DNA from: Parvibaculaceae bacterium PLY_AMNH_Bact1
GTDB taxonomy: Bacteria; Pseudomonadota; Alphaproteobacteria; Parvibaculales; Parvibaculaceae
DNA: 64,000 nucleotides
NCBI GenBank assembly: GCA_032881465.1
Contig: CP126168.1
Coordinates: forward strand, 806,001-870,000
Reading direction: 5' to 3'
Position numbers and translations under genes: made by a program. The notes beneath the pieces were generated by a model. It was not told where the DNA came from, ran no database searches, and worked only from the letters and a program-made list of their open reading frames with translations. The first letter of the stretch is position 1; every line of letters starts with the position of its first letter. Positions 51,439 to 60,175 of this stretch are shown here, one piece after another.

Positions 51439-52983
51439 ATGAATGGTGCGGAAAGCCTTGTTCGGACGCTTGTTGATAGTGGCGTCGATGTCTGCTTCAC
51501 AAATCCAGGCACATCAGAAATGCACTTTGTGGCAGCACTCGACAAAGTTGAGGGCATGCGCGCAATTTTGGCGCTGTTTGAGGGCGTTGTGACGGGGGCT
51601 GCCGACGGATATGGCCGTATGGCGGAAAAACCGGCAGCAACACTGCTTCATCTGGGCCCTGGCCTCGCGAACGGATTGGCGAACCTTCACAACGCTCGCC
51701 GCGCTGATACACCGCTGGTCAACATTGTGGGTGATCACGCGACGTATCATGCCCAATATGATGCCCCACTGGCCTCTGATCTACAGGGTTTCGCCTCTCC
51801 CGTATCAGGCTGGTACCACTCATCGCCGTCGCCCAAGACGGCGGCAGCGGACGGTGCCCGCGCCGTGCAGGCCTCTATGTCGGCACCTGGCCAGATCGCA
51901 ACGCTGGTCCTGCCTGCAGACACTGCCTGGCTGGACGCCGAGGGTCCATCTCCTGCGCTCGATATTGTAGGGCCTGCCGCTGTTGAAGGCGCAGCGGTTG
52001 ATCGCATCGCCGCATTGGTAAAAAACGGGAAGAAGAGCGCAATCTTGATACGCGGTGCAGCCCTTAAAGAAGATGGGCTTTTGGCTGCGGGGCGCATTGC
52101 TGCAAAAACCGGCGCACGGATCATGTGCGATACGTTCACAGCGCGCATCCAACGCGGAGCTGGGCGGGTCATGGTGGACCGACTGCCTTACTTCTCAGAA
52201 CAGATCGAAGAAGATTTGGCCGGAACGGAGCAGTTGATCCTTGTAGGCGCCAAGCCGCCCGTCTCCTTCTTTGCCTATCCAGGCAAGGCCAGCTGGATGA
52301 CACCGGAAGGCTGTGAGATCAATATTTTATCTCACCCTCATGAGGACGGTACAGGGGCATTGGAAGCGCTGGCGGAAGCTGTTGGCGCACCGGCTGAGCC
52401 GATCAATGTCGCCAAACTGGAACTGCCGGAGCTGCCAACAGGCAAGCTCGACAGCTTTACGGCAGGACAGATTGTTGCTCATTTTCTGCCGGAGGGGGCG
52501 ATTGTTTCTGATGAAGCAGCCACCAGCGGCATCGGCCCGGCAATCTATACCGCCACGGCGGCTCCTCATGACCATCTTTCGCTAACGGGTGGGGCGATTG
52601 GGCAGGGCCTGCCTGTCGCAACCGGTGCAGCTGTCGCCTGCCCGGATCGCAAAGTTGTCTGCCTCCACGGTGACGGCGGCGCCATGTATACCCTCCAGTC
52701 GCTTTGGACACAGGCGCGCGAGAAACTGGATGTGACCACGGTGATCTTTGCCAACCGCTCCTATGCCATCCTCAATGTTGAGTTGATGCGGGTGGGCGCT
52801 GAGAACCCAGGACCGAAGGCGCTTTCAATGTTGGACCTGCACAATCCGGAGCTGGATTGGGTGCAGCTTGGCCAGGGCATGGGCGTCAATTCCATGCGGG
52901 CAGAAACAGCTGAGGAATTTGCTGAGCAATTTGCGGCCTGTATGAGAGAGAAGGGACCTCACCTCATCGAAGCGGTGATCTGA
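51439..52983 (+). CDS. Thiamine-diphosphate enzyme, acetolactate-synthase-like
   Basis: A 514-residue ThDP-dependent enzyme. The catalytic Glu is in ILALFEGVVTGAADGYGRM (about residue 47), and the cofactor motif is LHGDGGAMYTLQSLW followed by VIFANRSYAIL. It is shorter than IlvB (about 570 aa) and has no adjacent small regulatory subunit gene. NCBI-style naming would be acetolactate synthase large subunit, but benzoylformate- or phenylpyruvate-decarboxylase-type activity is also possible. GGGAG lies before the ATG. It ends the rightward run that starts with acuI, closed by a strong terminator. Confidence 0.85.
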   Translation: MNGAESLVRTLVDSGVDVCFTNPGTSEMHFVAALDKVEGMRAILALFEGVVTGAADGYGRMAEKPAATLLHLGPGLANGLANLHNARRADTPLVNIVGDHATYHAQYDAPLASDLQGFASPVSGWYHSSPSPKTAAADGARAVQASMSAPGQIATLVLPADTAWLDAEGPSPALDIVGPAAVEGAAVDRIAALVKNGKKSAILIRGAALKEDGLLAAGRIAAKTGARIMCDTFTARIQRGAGRVMVDRLPYFSEQIEEDLAGTEQLILVGAKPPVSFFAYPGKASWMTPEGCEINILSHPHEDGTGALEALAEAVGAPAEPINVAKLELPELPTGKLDSFTAGQIVAHFLPEGAIVSDEAATSGIGPAIYTATAAPHDHLSLTGGAIGQGLPVATGAAVACPDRKVVCLHGDGGAMYTLQSLWTQAREKLDVTTVIFANRSYAILNVELMRVGAENPGPKALSMLDLHNPELDWVQLGQGMGVNSMRAETAEEFAEQFAACMREKGPHLIEAVI

Positions 52984-52999
52984 CAAACATCAGACAAAC

Positions 53000-53036
53000 A
53001 AAAAGGCGCTCTGCTGACAGCAGAGCGCCTTTTTTG
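53000..53036. terminator. Bidirectional rho-independent terminator
   Basis: A perfect 10-bp stem GGCGCTCTGC/GCAGAGCGCC (53005-53014 with 53020-53029) with a 5-nt loop, flanked by A-rich DNA on the left and six T on the right. It serves the ThDP enzyme gene and the convergent gene at 53051. Confidence 0.95.
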
Positions 53037-53050
53037 TTTCGTGAAAGCGC

Positions 53051-53347
53051 TTAGTGTCGCGTTTGGTTGAGCGTGAACTCGCCTTGTTGCACACGGGCCT
53101 TCATACCCTCAGCCATTTCGCTGACGGCTTCCTCACCATAAGTTTCCACCATGTCGCTGAACGCTGCAAAGATAGCGGTACTGGCGAGAACGTCAGGGTT
53201 TACGCCTTCTGCAAGGGCGTCATCCCAGGCATCCAGGAATATCTGAAGAGCAATCCGACGCTGCTCATCATCATTTGGCAGTGGGAACTCGAATTCTTCA
53301 TCTTCGTGAAGCAGATCGTCGGCAGCAGTGTCGCGAGAGTCGGCCAT
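53051..53347 (-). CDS. Small acidic conserved protein, unknown
   Basis: A 98-residue acidic protein, first 25 residues rich in Asp/Glu, then LPNDDEQRRIALQIFLDAWDDAL and FAAFSDMVETYGEEAVSEMAEG. No family recognised. The acidic N terminus and amphipathic helices suggest a soluble adaptor or partner protein. No strong ribosome-binding site is seen. It is followed by the bidirectional terminator, which supports its being a true gene. Confidence 0.65.
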   Translation of the reverse strand: MADSRDTAADDLLHEDEEFEFPLPNDDEQRRIALQIFLDAWDDALAEGVNPDVLASTAIFAAFSDMVETYGEEAVSEMAEGMKARVQQGEFTLNQTRH

Positions 53348-53535
53348 GTGCGGCGGCGGCCTTTCTTGAAACAGGCAGCTTCAAGGGCTGCCTTTAGGAA
53401 CATGTTTTGTTCTGTCCCGAATTGGAACAGAGCGTGGGTTCCTTTTAACACATATCACCGCTTTGTCCCGCTACAAGTTGGGTCAAAGGTTAATGTCAGG
53501 CTGAAAAATCCGGGAAACTCTTAAGTAGATGGGGT

Positions 53536-54000
53536 TCAGCCGCGGGTTCTGGCGGCCAACCTCTGGGTCAATCCTGACCCTTCATCGAGAAAACGTGCAG
53601 CGTCTGCGCGAGCCTGTCCCGTACACCGGGGATAGGCAAGCCGGTGTTGGTGATAAGCCCGGTTGAAGCGCGCCACCATGAGCTCTTTCATGTCGGGCAC
53701 AGGCTTTTCGTGGCGCAGCAGGTCCTGCATCTTCGAGCGCCAGAGCTGACCTTCATTGGCGTTGCAGACCTCACGGAGATGGTGCACAGCGCCCAGAATT
53801 TCAGCCAGACGGACCATTTCGCCCTCACTGGCGCCGCTTCTTGTCTCGCCCCGAACCTCTCCATTGGCACTGCCCGCAAAGGCAAGAGATACCATCAAGA
53901 GGGCCGCTAGCCCCATAGCAGGACGCAGCAGTTGTTTTGTCCCAATTTGGGACAGATCAACCAGGCGTTGCTGTCGATTTCGCACATAATCCAACATCAT
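53536..54000 (-). CDS. TIGR02301-family protein
   Basis: A 154-residue exported protein of unknown role. A hydrophobic signal segment occupies about residues 28-45 and ends near FAGSANG, so the true start may lie closer to it than the ATG at 54000. The family core is MVRLAEILGAVHHLREVCNANEGQLWRSKMQDLL and VARFNRAYHQHRLAYPRCTGQA, with two Cys that could form a disulphide in the periplasm. TIGR02301 is restricted to alphaproteobacteria. The adjacent gene at 53051 is on the same strand. Confidence 0.8.
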   Translation of the reverse strand: MMLDYVRNRQQRLVDLSQIGTKQLLRPAMGLAALLMVSLAFAGSANGEVRGETRSGASEGEMVRLAEILGAVHHLREVCNANEGQLWRSKMQDLLRHEKPVPDMKELMVARFNRAYHQHRLAYPRCTGQARADAARFLDEGSGLTQRLAARTRG

Positions 54001-54041
54001 GGACGAGGAAATGCAGGAAATGCGCCGGAACCGGAGGCATG

Positions 54042-54073
54042 AAAAAAGGCCCGCACGTTTCCGCCCGGACCTT
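54042..54073 (-). terminator. Terminator after SDR (minus strand)
   Basis: Stem AAGGCCCG/CGGACCTT (54046-54053 with 54066-54073) containing one mismatch, followed on the minus strand by six T (54042-54047 on the plus strand are A). It lies 46 bp after the SDR stop at 54119. Confidence 0.7.
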
Positions 54074-54118
54074 CCTCAACTCGGTGGTTACAACTCTCGG
54101 TCAGAACCCAAAACCGGG

Positions 54119-54901
54119 TCAGAACATAGAGTAGCCGCCATCAATGATCATGGTTGTTCCGGTCGTGTATGTGGAGGCGTCACTCGCAAGATAGACAGCC
54201 ATGCCGCCGAAATCTTCCGGCTCACCCCAGCGGCGGATGGGCACGCGCGGGATCACTTTTTCAGCAAATGCGGGCGCGGCCTGGGCCTGTGAGGTCATAT
54301 CCGTGGCAATCCAGCCAGGAAGAATGGCGTTCGCCCGAATGTTGTACCGGCCATACTCTGAGGCGCAGGCTTTGATCATGGAGATTACACCGCCCTTTGT
54401 TGCAGCATAGGCCTGATTGCGGGCGGCGCCTTCAATTGCAGCGAGGCTTGCAATACCCACGAGGGACCCGCCTGTATCGCCGTCTTTTGATCGCTCAACC
54501 ATATGTCGGGCGGATTCACGCAGCGTCCAGAATACACCGTCGAGATTGACGCTCAGTACCTTTTTGTAAACCTCAGTCGTCATGTCGACAAAGGAGGGGG
54601 ACCCGAATCCAATCCCAGCATTGGCAACCACGGTGTCGATGCGTCCAAGCTCGGCGACGGTCGCTTCAACGCCGTCAATCACTTCCTGTTCGTTGGAAAC
54701 ATCAACCCGGCGAACCGCGACCTTTGTTCCATGTGCTTTGAGCGCTTCTGCTGCCTTAGCATTTTTCTCTTCATTCGTGCCCCAGATGGCAACATCCGCA
54801 CCACTTGCGGCCATGGCATCTGCCATGCCAAGGCCAATGCCGCCATTGCCGCCTGTCACCAGAGCGACTTTGCCTGTCAGGTCGAAAGGTTTGTAAGTCA
54901 T
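54119..54901 (-). CDS. Short-chain dehydrogenase/reductase
   Basis: A classical SDR of 260 aa. The cofactor motif is ALVTGGNGGIGLGMADAMA, with GTNEEKN after the second strand suggesting NADP use. ANAGIGFG replaces NNAG at the structural site. The catalytic Ser is in VGIASLAAIEG and Tyr-Lys in AYAATKGGVISM. The C terminus is TTMIIDGGYSMF. GGGGAG precedes the ATG. It is a FabG-like enzyme of unknown substrate, isolated between a terminator and the gene at 55009. Confidence 0.92.
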   Translation of the reverse strand: MTYKPFDLTGKVALVTGGNGGIGLGMADAMAASGADVAIWGTNEEKNAKAAEALKAHGTKVAVRRVDVSNEQEVIDGVEATVAELGRIDTVVANAGIGFGSPSFVDMTTEVYKKVLSVNLDGVFWTLRESARHMVERSKDGDTGGSLVGIASLAAIEGAARNQAYAATKGGVISMIKACASEYGRYNIRANAILPGWIATDMTSQAQAAPAFAEKVIPRVPIRRWGEPEDFGGMAVYLASDASTYTTGTTMIIDGGYSMF

Positions 54902-55008
54902 GATCGTCTCCCCAGAGTCTCTGTTTTGGTGATTTTTATTGGGAAGACTATAGCACCGACGGCCCTGAGAACGAGTGTCCTTTGGGTGAACACTGTGCTG
55001 ACGGAACG

Positions 55009-55653
55009 CTAGTCGAAAAGCGCATCAATTTCCGCTTGAGACGCTGCGTCATCTTGCTCGCCCAACGGTACGGGGGTATCTGTTTCCGCGGAAACAGTCT
55101 CCGGCTCTGTCTCTTCTTCGTCGATTTCTGAGAGCAGCGTGTCGATTTCGTCCTGGCCGGAGGTCTCGACCCGTCCGTGGATCACGGCACTTGCGACGTC
55201 GACAAAGCGTTGAAGCTTTGTCGTCACCCGTGAGACAAGCAGGTGCGTTTTTTCCGCATCACCCAACTCCGCTGACGCGCTCAAGCCCTTCAATGCGGCA
55301 ATGACGGTGGCATCCATTTGCGCGACAAGTTGATCAAAAGGTTCCCGGTAGCGCCTCGGGGCGTTTTCATAAGCGAAAATTGCAAGCGCTTTATTTTGAA
55401 AGCTCGAGTCCTCGAAATGTGCCTCGTAGCTCTTTGGCTTCCACTCAAGCGCGTCTTCAAGACAATCGGGCATGTCCGCAACGAGTTCCAGCAGCATAAC
55501 GATCTCGTTGAAATGGTTGAGATAGTCGGTCGCCAACAGCGTATCTTCGTTGATGTTTTTGCCCTGGACGAGCAGACGCAGCGTGCGCGGAAAGCCGATG
55601 CCACCCGCTGGACGCTCCATATCATCCCGGAATGTTTCTACGTCCGTTGCCAT
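55009..55653 (-). CDS. Conserved protein ending in two FliM-like motifs
   Basis: A 214-residue protein. Residues 1-155 are helical, with no recognised domain: the segments FNEIVMLLELVADMPDCLEDAL and QLVAQMDATVIAALKGL are amphipathic. The C-terminal tail is acidic and contains GQDEIDTLL (166-174) and SQAEIDALF (205-213). The second is nearly identical to the N-terminal CheY-P-binding peptide of FliM (SQAEIDALL). No CheZ catalytic motif (D-x3-Q in LDFQDLTG) is seen. The ATG at 55653 has AGAGGC upstream; the open frame extends to 55761 but lacks protein-like features there. I do not know a named family. Confidence 0.75.
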   Translation of the reverse strand: MATDVETFRDDMERPAGGIGFPRTLRLLVQGKNINEDTLLATDYLNHFNEIVMLLELVADMPDCLEDALEWKPKSYEAHFEDSSFQNKALAIFAYENAPRRYREPFDQLVAQMDATVIAALKGLSASAELGDAEKTHLLVSRVTTKLQRFVDVASAVIHGRVETSGQDEIDTLLSEIDEEETEPETVSAETDTPVPLGEQDDAASQAEIDALFD

Positions 55654-55796
55654 CTTGCCTCTGCATATCTCCGACCTGCACGTATGCCGCCGAAAACCGC
55701 TGCTCCCTAAGCCATAAGTTAGGGGTGAGATCTTGATATTTGGTTGTCTTAAAAATGGCACAAAACTGCCAAAAACCGTGTTGCTTGCGGCTTTTC

Positions 55797-56600
55797 TTAG
55801 CTTCTGGCTCTCAGGAGAAGCGCCGCTGCGCCATTGGCACCGAGAAACAGCAGCAGGGCCGCCACCACGATCGAGGGACCCGAAGCCGTGTCAAAGGTGA
55901 ATGAACCCCCAAGCCCAAGCGCCACAGAAAGTGCACCCGCACCTGCCGCCAAAACAGCCATCTGTTCGGGTGTTGAGGAGAAACGGCGTGCCGCAGCAGC
56001 CGGGATGATAAGCAGAGCAGTGATGAGCAGCACCCCCACAACCTGCATCGCAAGGGCGATGACCACCGCCAGCAAGAGGCTGAAGAGGAGCCGAATGATC
56101 AGCGGATGAATGCCGTCTGCCTGCGCAAGTTCCGGGTCAACCGTGACCGCGAGAAGACGCCGCCAGATGATGAGAAGACCGGCAAGGACGATGCCTGCAC
56201 CGAGGTAGATGAGGGTCACGTCACTCCAGGAGAGCGCCAGAACGTCGCCAAATAGATAGCCCATCAGATCGATCCGCAATTGATCCAGAAAACCAAGAAC
56301 CACGAGGCCAAGTGCGAGTGCGGAATGAGCCAGGAGTCCGAGAACGGTGTCCGCCGCGAAGCGTTGTTGTTTCTGGAGAAACGTGAATGCGACCGCGAGG
56401 ACAGCGCCAGCGACCAGAACGCCAAGAGCCGGTTCTATGGAGAGGAGGAAGCCCAATGCCACCCCCAGCAGAGCCGAGTGGGCGAGTGCATCGCCAAAAT
56501 AGGCCATGCGCCTCCAAATCACAAAACATCCCAGGGGACCAGCAATAAGCGCAACGCCAATCCCGCCTAACAGTGCACGCAGAAAAAACTCTTCAAACAT
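55797..56600 (-). CDS. znuB: Zinc ABC transporter permease ZnuB
   Basis: The membrane subunit of a high-affinity zinc importer. A 267-residue protein with about eight hydrophobic segments: the family start MFEEFFLRALLGGIGVALIAGPLGCFVIWRRMAYFGDALAHSALLGVALG is clear, with GYLFGDVLALSWSD and GVLLITALLIIPAAAAR later. The start at 56600 overlaps the znuC stop by 8 bp, so translation is coupled. No periplasmic znuA gene is in the window; it may lie elsewhere. The manganese and iron branch of the family is similar, so zinc is an inference. Confidence 0.9.
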   Translation of the reverse strand: MFEEFFLRALLGGIGVALIAGPLGCFVIWRRMAYFGDALAHSALLGVALGFLLSIEPALGVLVAGAVLAVAFTFLQKQQRFAADTVLGLLAHSALALGLVVLGFLDQLRIDLMGYLFGDVLALSWSDVTLIYLGAGIVLAGLLIIWRRLLAVTVDPELAQADGIHPLIIRLLFSLLLAVVIALAMQVVGVLLITALLIIPAAAARRFSSTPEQMAVLAAGAGALSVALGLGGSFTFDTASGPSIVVAALLLFLGANGAAALLLRARS

Positions 56601-57351
56601 GGGTCTCGTCCTCCCCATGCACATGGCCAGAGACATCGTGAACATGATCATGATGGTGTTTGAACACTGCCAGTGACTCCGCATGGCCGGGGCCAAACAG
56701 GGCGACATAGGCGGGGTCGCTCGTTACTGCTTCCGGCGTGCCTTCGCAGCAGACGTGACCATTCACGCAAATGACGCGATCAGATGCCGCCATCACAACA
56801 TGCAGATCATGCGAAATAAGCAGGATCGCGCACCCTCTTTCCTGGCGAATGGTCGCGAGAAGGTCGTAGAGCGCGCTCTGACCAGCAAAATCGATCCCGG
56901 TGGTGGGTTCGTCCAGGATCAGGAGATCTGGCGACCCGAGGAGAGCCCGTGCAAGAAGAACGCGCTGATACTCACCGCCGGAAAGCTCTGCTGCTTGTCT
57001 GTCGAACAGGTGTCCTGCGCCAACCTCCTTCAAGCTCAGGTGCATCTCTTCTTCAGCATAGGGGCGGGTGAGCGACAGAAGACGGCGGACGGTGAGCGGA
57101 AGAGCCGCCTCAATCTGCATACGCTGAGGGACATACCCGATCCGCGCACCCTCGGCGGTGGTCACGGCACCTGATGATGGTTTCAGGATTCCCAGAAGCG
57201 TGCGGGCAAGGGTGGTCTTGCCCGCGCCATTGGGACCAATCAGCGTGAGGATCTCGCCTCGGTTCACCTGAAGGTTTACATGTGCGAGGACCTCCCGTCC
57301 GCCAAGGCGGACTGAGACGTCGCGTAGGTCAATCAAACTGGGACAACTCAT
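56593..57351 (-). CDS. znuC: Zinc ABC transporter ATP-binding protein ZnuC
   Basis: The ATPase of the zinc importer. Walker A is LIGPNGAGKTTLARTLLG (about residue 40), the Q-loop is VPQRMQ, the signature is ELSGGEYQRVLLARALL, and Walker B is LLILDEPTTGID. The C-terminal 25 residues are His-rich (HHHDHVHDVSGHVHGED), a likely metal-binding tail typical of ZnuC. I chose the ATG at 57351 over the GTG at 57363. It is divergent from the rhodanese gene. I see no Zur-box-like inverted repeat in the 140-bp divergent region. Confidence 0.92.
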   Translation of the reverse strand: MSCPSLIDLRDVSVRLGGREVLAHVNLQVNRGEILTLIGPNGAGKTTLARTLLGILKPSSGAVTTAEGARIGYVPQRMQIEAALPLTVRRLLSLTRPYAEEEMHLSLKEVGAGHLFDRQAAELSGGEYQRVLLARALLGSPDLLILDEPTTGIDFAGQSALYDLLATIRQERGCAILLISHDLHVVMAASDRVICVNGHVCCEGTPEAVTSDPAYVALFGPGHAESLAVFKHHHDHVHDVSGHVHGEDETHV

Positions 57352-57491
57352 GGGATCCAGCACGTCTATGGAAAACGGCGCACCCTATCTCATCAAAGTG
57401 AAGGGGGCCAGCGGCATCACACTCGCGGCGGCTGTTAGACACGTGATAGAATGAGCCGCAAATATTTGCCTGGCTGAAGAGGATCTCGCTG

Positions 57492-57884
57492 ATGCCCAGT
57501 ATTCTGGAGCTCGTCGATGCGGCGGAAACCGAAATTGACTGTTTGAGCGTGGACGATGTCAAAGACCTGTTTGAGGAAGCCCATGTCACTGTGATTGACG
57601 TCCGCGACATACGAGAGATCTGGCGCGAAGGACGTATTCCAGGCGCTTATCACATGCCCAGGGGCATGACCGAGTTCTGGGTGGATGAAAGCAGTCCCTA
57701 CTTTAAGGACATGTTCAAGGCAGAGGATCAGCGGTTCATCTTTTACTGCAACAAAGGCTGGCGATCGGCTCTTGCGGGAAAGGCTGCACAAGACGTTGGC
57801 CTCAAGAATGTGGCGCATATGCGCGGTGGCTTCACGGCATGGGCTGAAGCAGGAAATCCCGCTGAAGCCGTTGAGAAGAAATAG
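57492..57884 (+). CDS. Rhodanese-like domain protein
   Basis: A 130-residue single-domain rhodanese. VIDVRDIREIWREGRIPGAYHMPRG is the N-terminal CH2A-type motif; the active-site Cys is in FIFYCNKGWRSALAG (about residue 80), six-residue loop CNKGWR. Such proteins transfer sulfane sulfur or act as sensors. GAGGAT precedes the ATG. It is only 5 bp from the SRAP gene, so both are probably cotranscribed. It is divergent from znuC. Confidence 0.92.
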   Translation: MPSILELVDAAETEIDCLSVDDVKDLFEEAHVTVIDVRDIREIWREGRIPGAYHMPRGMTEFWVDESSPYFKDMFKAEDQRFIFYCNKGWRSALAGKAAQDVGLKNVAHMRGGFTAWAEAGNPAEAVEKK

Positions 57885-57889
57885 CGCGC

Positions 57890-58627
57890 ATGTGTGGTCG
57901 CTACAAAATCGAACGCTCACCAGAAGAGCTACGCGCCTTCTTCAACTTTGAGGAACACCCGAACTTTCCACCGCGATACAACATTGCGCCAACGCAGCCT
58001 GTACCCATCGTTCGGCTGGTTGCGGGCAAGAGACATTTTCAGCTGGTTCGCTGGGGGCTGGTCCCCTCTTGGATGAAGGAGATGCCGAAGTCCGTTCTGA
58101 TAAATGCACGGGCCGAAACGATTGACGAGAAGCCGTCTTTCAGAGGTGGTTTCCGGCATCGGCGGTGTCTCATACCCGCAGATGGCTTTTACGAATGGCA
58201 GGCGCGCGATGGGATGCCCAAACAACCCCACCTTATTCAGCGCAGCGGGGGTGAGCCGTTCGCAATGGCGGGGATCTGGGACGACTGGTTGAGCGCTGAC
58301 GGATCAGAGCTTGAGACCTGTGCTGTCGTCACGACAGCTGCGAATGATCGGTTGGCGTCTGTCCATCACCGCATGCCAGTAATACTGGACCCTGAAGATT
58401 GGGATGCCTGGTTGGACAATGAAGGGACATCGGCAAAAGAGGCAACAGAGCTTCTAAAGCCTGCACCAGACGATCTGATGGAGGCAGTGCCGGTCAGCAC
58501 AAGAGTCAACAAAATCTCGGAAGATGATGCCGGATTGACGCAAACTGTCGATCCCAACTTGGATCTGGTGACCCCTGACAACGCAAAACAAGCCCGGTCT
58601 GACGACGATCAGCTGAGCCTTCTCTGA
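57890..58627 (+). CDS. SRAP-domain protein (YedK/HMCES-like)
   Basis: Forms a covalent protein-DNA crosslink at abasic sites in single-stranded DNA to shield them. Starts MCGRYKI: Cys2 becomes the N-terminal nucleophile after Met removal. The other active-site residues are visible: Asn in LINARAETI, Glu in ADGFYEWQA, and His in VHHRMPVIL. Length 245 aa is usual. A weak ribosome-binding site lies upstream, in line with coupling to the rhodanese gene 5 bp away. Confidence 0.94.
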   Translation: MCGRYKIERSPEELRAFFNFEEHPNFPPRYNIAPTQPVPIVRLVAGKRHFQLVRWGLVPSWMKEMPKSVLINARAETIDEKPSFRGGFRHRRCLIPADGFYEWQARDGMPKQPHLIQRSGGEPFAMAGIWDDWLSADGSELETCAVVTTAANDRLASVHHRMPVILDPEDWDAWLDNEGTSAKEATELLKPAPDDLMEAVPVSTRVNKISEDDAGLTQTVDPNLDLVTPDNAKQARSDDDQLSLL

Positions 58628-58764
58628 GGTGGGAAAGCCGCTCAGGAAATATGGTCATTCCCGGTGTGAAACACCAAATTTGACGTAGGGGAAGAAATCT
58701 CTTCACCAGCGATTCCGCTTGAAAAACAAGTGCTGTATACTATGTATCCGACTCTGGAGACGTC

Positions 58765-60171
58765 ATGGCAGCCGACATTGTTATTCTCGCCGTTCTCATT
58801 CTTTTGAATGGCTTTTTCTCCCTGTCTGAGATGGCAATCGTGTCATCCAGACGGCAGCGTCTGCTTGGCCTTTTGACGAGGCAGCAAGAGGCTGGGAAGA
58901 GCAGTACCGGTGGGATCGAACTCGCGATCTCCTTGAACCAGGATCCAAGCCGCTTCCTTTCTGCGGTTCAGATCGGCATCACGCTGGTTGGCGTTTTTGC
59001 AGGTGCCTTTGGTGGCGCCACATTGGCCGCGCCTCTGGGTAACGTTATTGGTCAGTGGGAAATGCTGGCCGAATATGGCGAGCCCATCGCTTTCGCACTT
59101 GTTGTCATCATCATCACCTATTTCTCACTCATCATTGGCGAACTGGTGCCCAAACGGGTAGCCCTGTCCAACCCGGAGCGGATTGCCATCAAGATCGCCC
59201 GCCCTATGGTAGCTGTCACCCGGGCGCTCTCGCCTGCGGTGACGCTGCTGTCTTATTCCACCGAATCTGTTCTCAAAGCCTATGGCGCAACAGGGCAGGA
59301 CGTCGTTGAGGTGACGGAAGAAGAAATCAAGCATCTGGTGGAAGAAGGTGTGGCGACTGGCGCTGTCGAGAGTGTGGAGCGCGACATTGTAAACCGCGTG
59401 CTCGGACTGGGTGACACCCGTGTCGGTGAGGTAATGCGGCCTCGTACGCAATTGGTCTGGCTCGATACCGAAGCTAGTTTTGAAGAAAACATGTTGACCA
59501 TTCGCGCGAACGAAAATCAGCGCTACCCGGTGCGCAAAGGTCCCGATGGACCGACAGTGGGCATGGTTCGCATGGAAGACCTCTTTTCGAACATCGAAAA
59601 AGCAACCAACGAAGCCCTGTTTGCGCGGATGACCGCTCCGCTCTACGTGCCACGCACGTCTACCGTCCTAAAAGCGCTGAGCCTGCTTCAGGCTGAGAAT
59701 AAGTTCATGTGCTTCATCGTCGATGAATATGGCGACATTGTCGGCACGTTGACGATGGCAGAAATCTTTTTCGCCATGGTGGGGGATACGTCGGCTAACG
59801 CGTCTGACAACAATACAGCGATCGTGCAGCGGGAAGATGGCTCCTATCTTGTGGATGGGGTGGTGTCTGTTGATGAGGTCAAACGCCTTCTGATGCTGGC
59901 CAGCTTGCCGGGCGACAATACCGGCGATGTGAACACACTTGCCGGCGTTATGCTGCACTGGTTTGAGCGTCTGCCAACAGAAGGGGATTATTTCGCCTGG
60001 AACGGTTACCGCTTTGAGGTGGCTGATATGGACGGGCCGCGGGTTGATAAGATTCTGATCGTACCCGCGCAAAACCTGCCCATTGGTGATTTCCTCTCAG
60101 GCGGCGCTGACGGCGCGCCGTCGGCGGACAGTTCTTTGCTGATGAAAGACGCGGACGCGGCCAAAGCCTGA
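58765..60171 (+). CDS. CNNM/HlyC-type transporter-like protein with CBS pair
   Basis: A 468-residue inner-membrane protein of the hemolysin C/CorC group, thought to move Mg2+ or related ions. The N-terminal DUF21 domain has four hydrophobic segments within residues 1-175, including SRRQRLLGLL and NPERIAIKIARP. A CBS pair covers about 215-340 (EVMRPRTQLVWLD, FIVDEYGDIVGTLTMAEI), and the C-terminal CorC_HlyC domain covers about 365-450. The name hemolysin is historical. GGAGAC precedes the ATG. It is convergent with the FAD-linked dehydrogenase. Confidence 0.9.
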   Translation: MAADIVILAVLILLNGFFSLSEMAIVSSRRQRLLGLLTRQQEAGKSSTGGIELAISLNQDPSRFLSAVQIGITLVGVFAGAFGGATLAAPLGNVIGQWEMLAEYGEPIAFALVVIIITYFSLIIGELVPKRVALSNPERIAIKIARPMVAVTRALSPAVTLLSYSTESVLKAYGATGQDVVEVTEEEIKHLVEEGVATGAVESVERDIVNRVLGLGDTRVGEVMRPRTQLVWLDTEASFEENMLTIRANENQRYPVRKGPDGPTVGMVRMEDLFSNIEKATNEALFARMTAPLYVPRTSTVLKALSLLQAENKFMCFIVDEYGDIVGTLTMAEIFFAMVGDTSANASDNNTAIVQREDGSYLVDGVVSVDEVKRLLMLASLPGDNTGDVNTLAGVMLHWFERLPTEGDYFAWNGYRFEVADMDGPRVDKILIVPAQNLPIGDFLSGGADGAPSADSSLLMKDADAAKA

Positions 60172-60175
60172 GCTC

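Noticed and set aside
57364-57491. Zur operator in the znuC/rhodanese divergent gap
   Set aside because: No inverted repeat like the known Zur consensus was found by eye.
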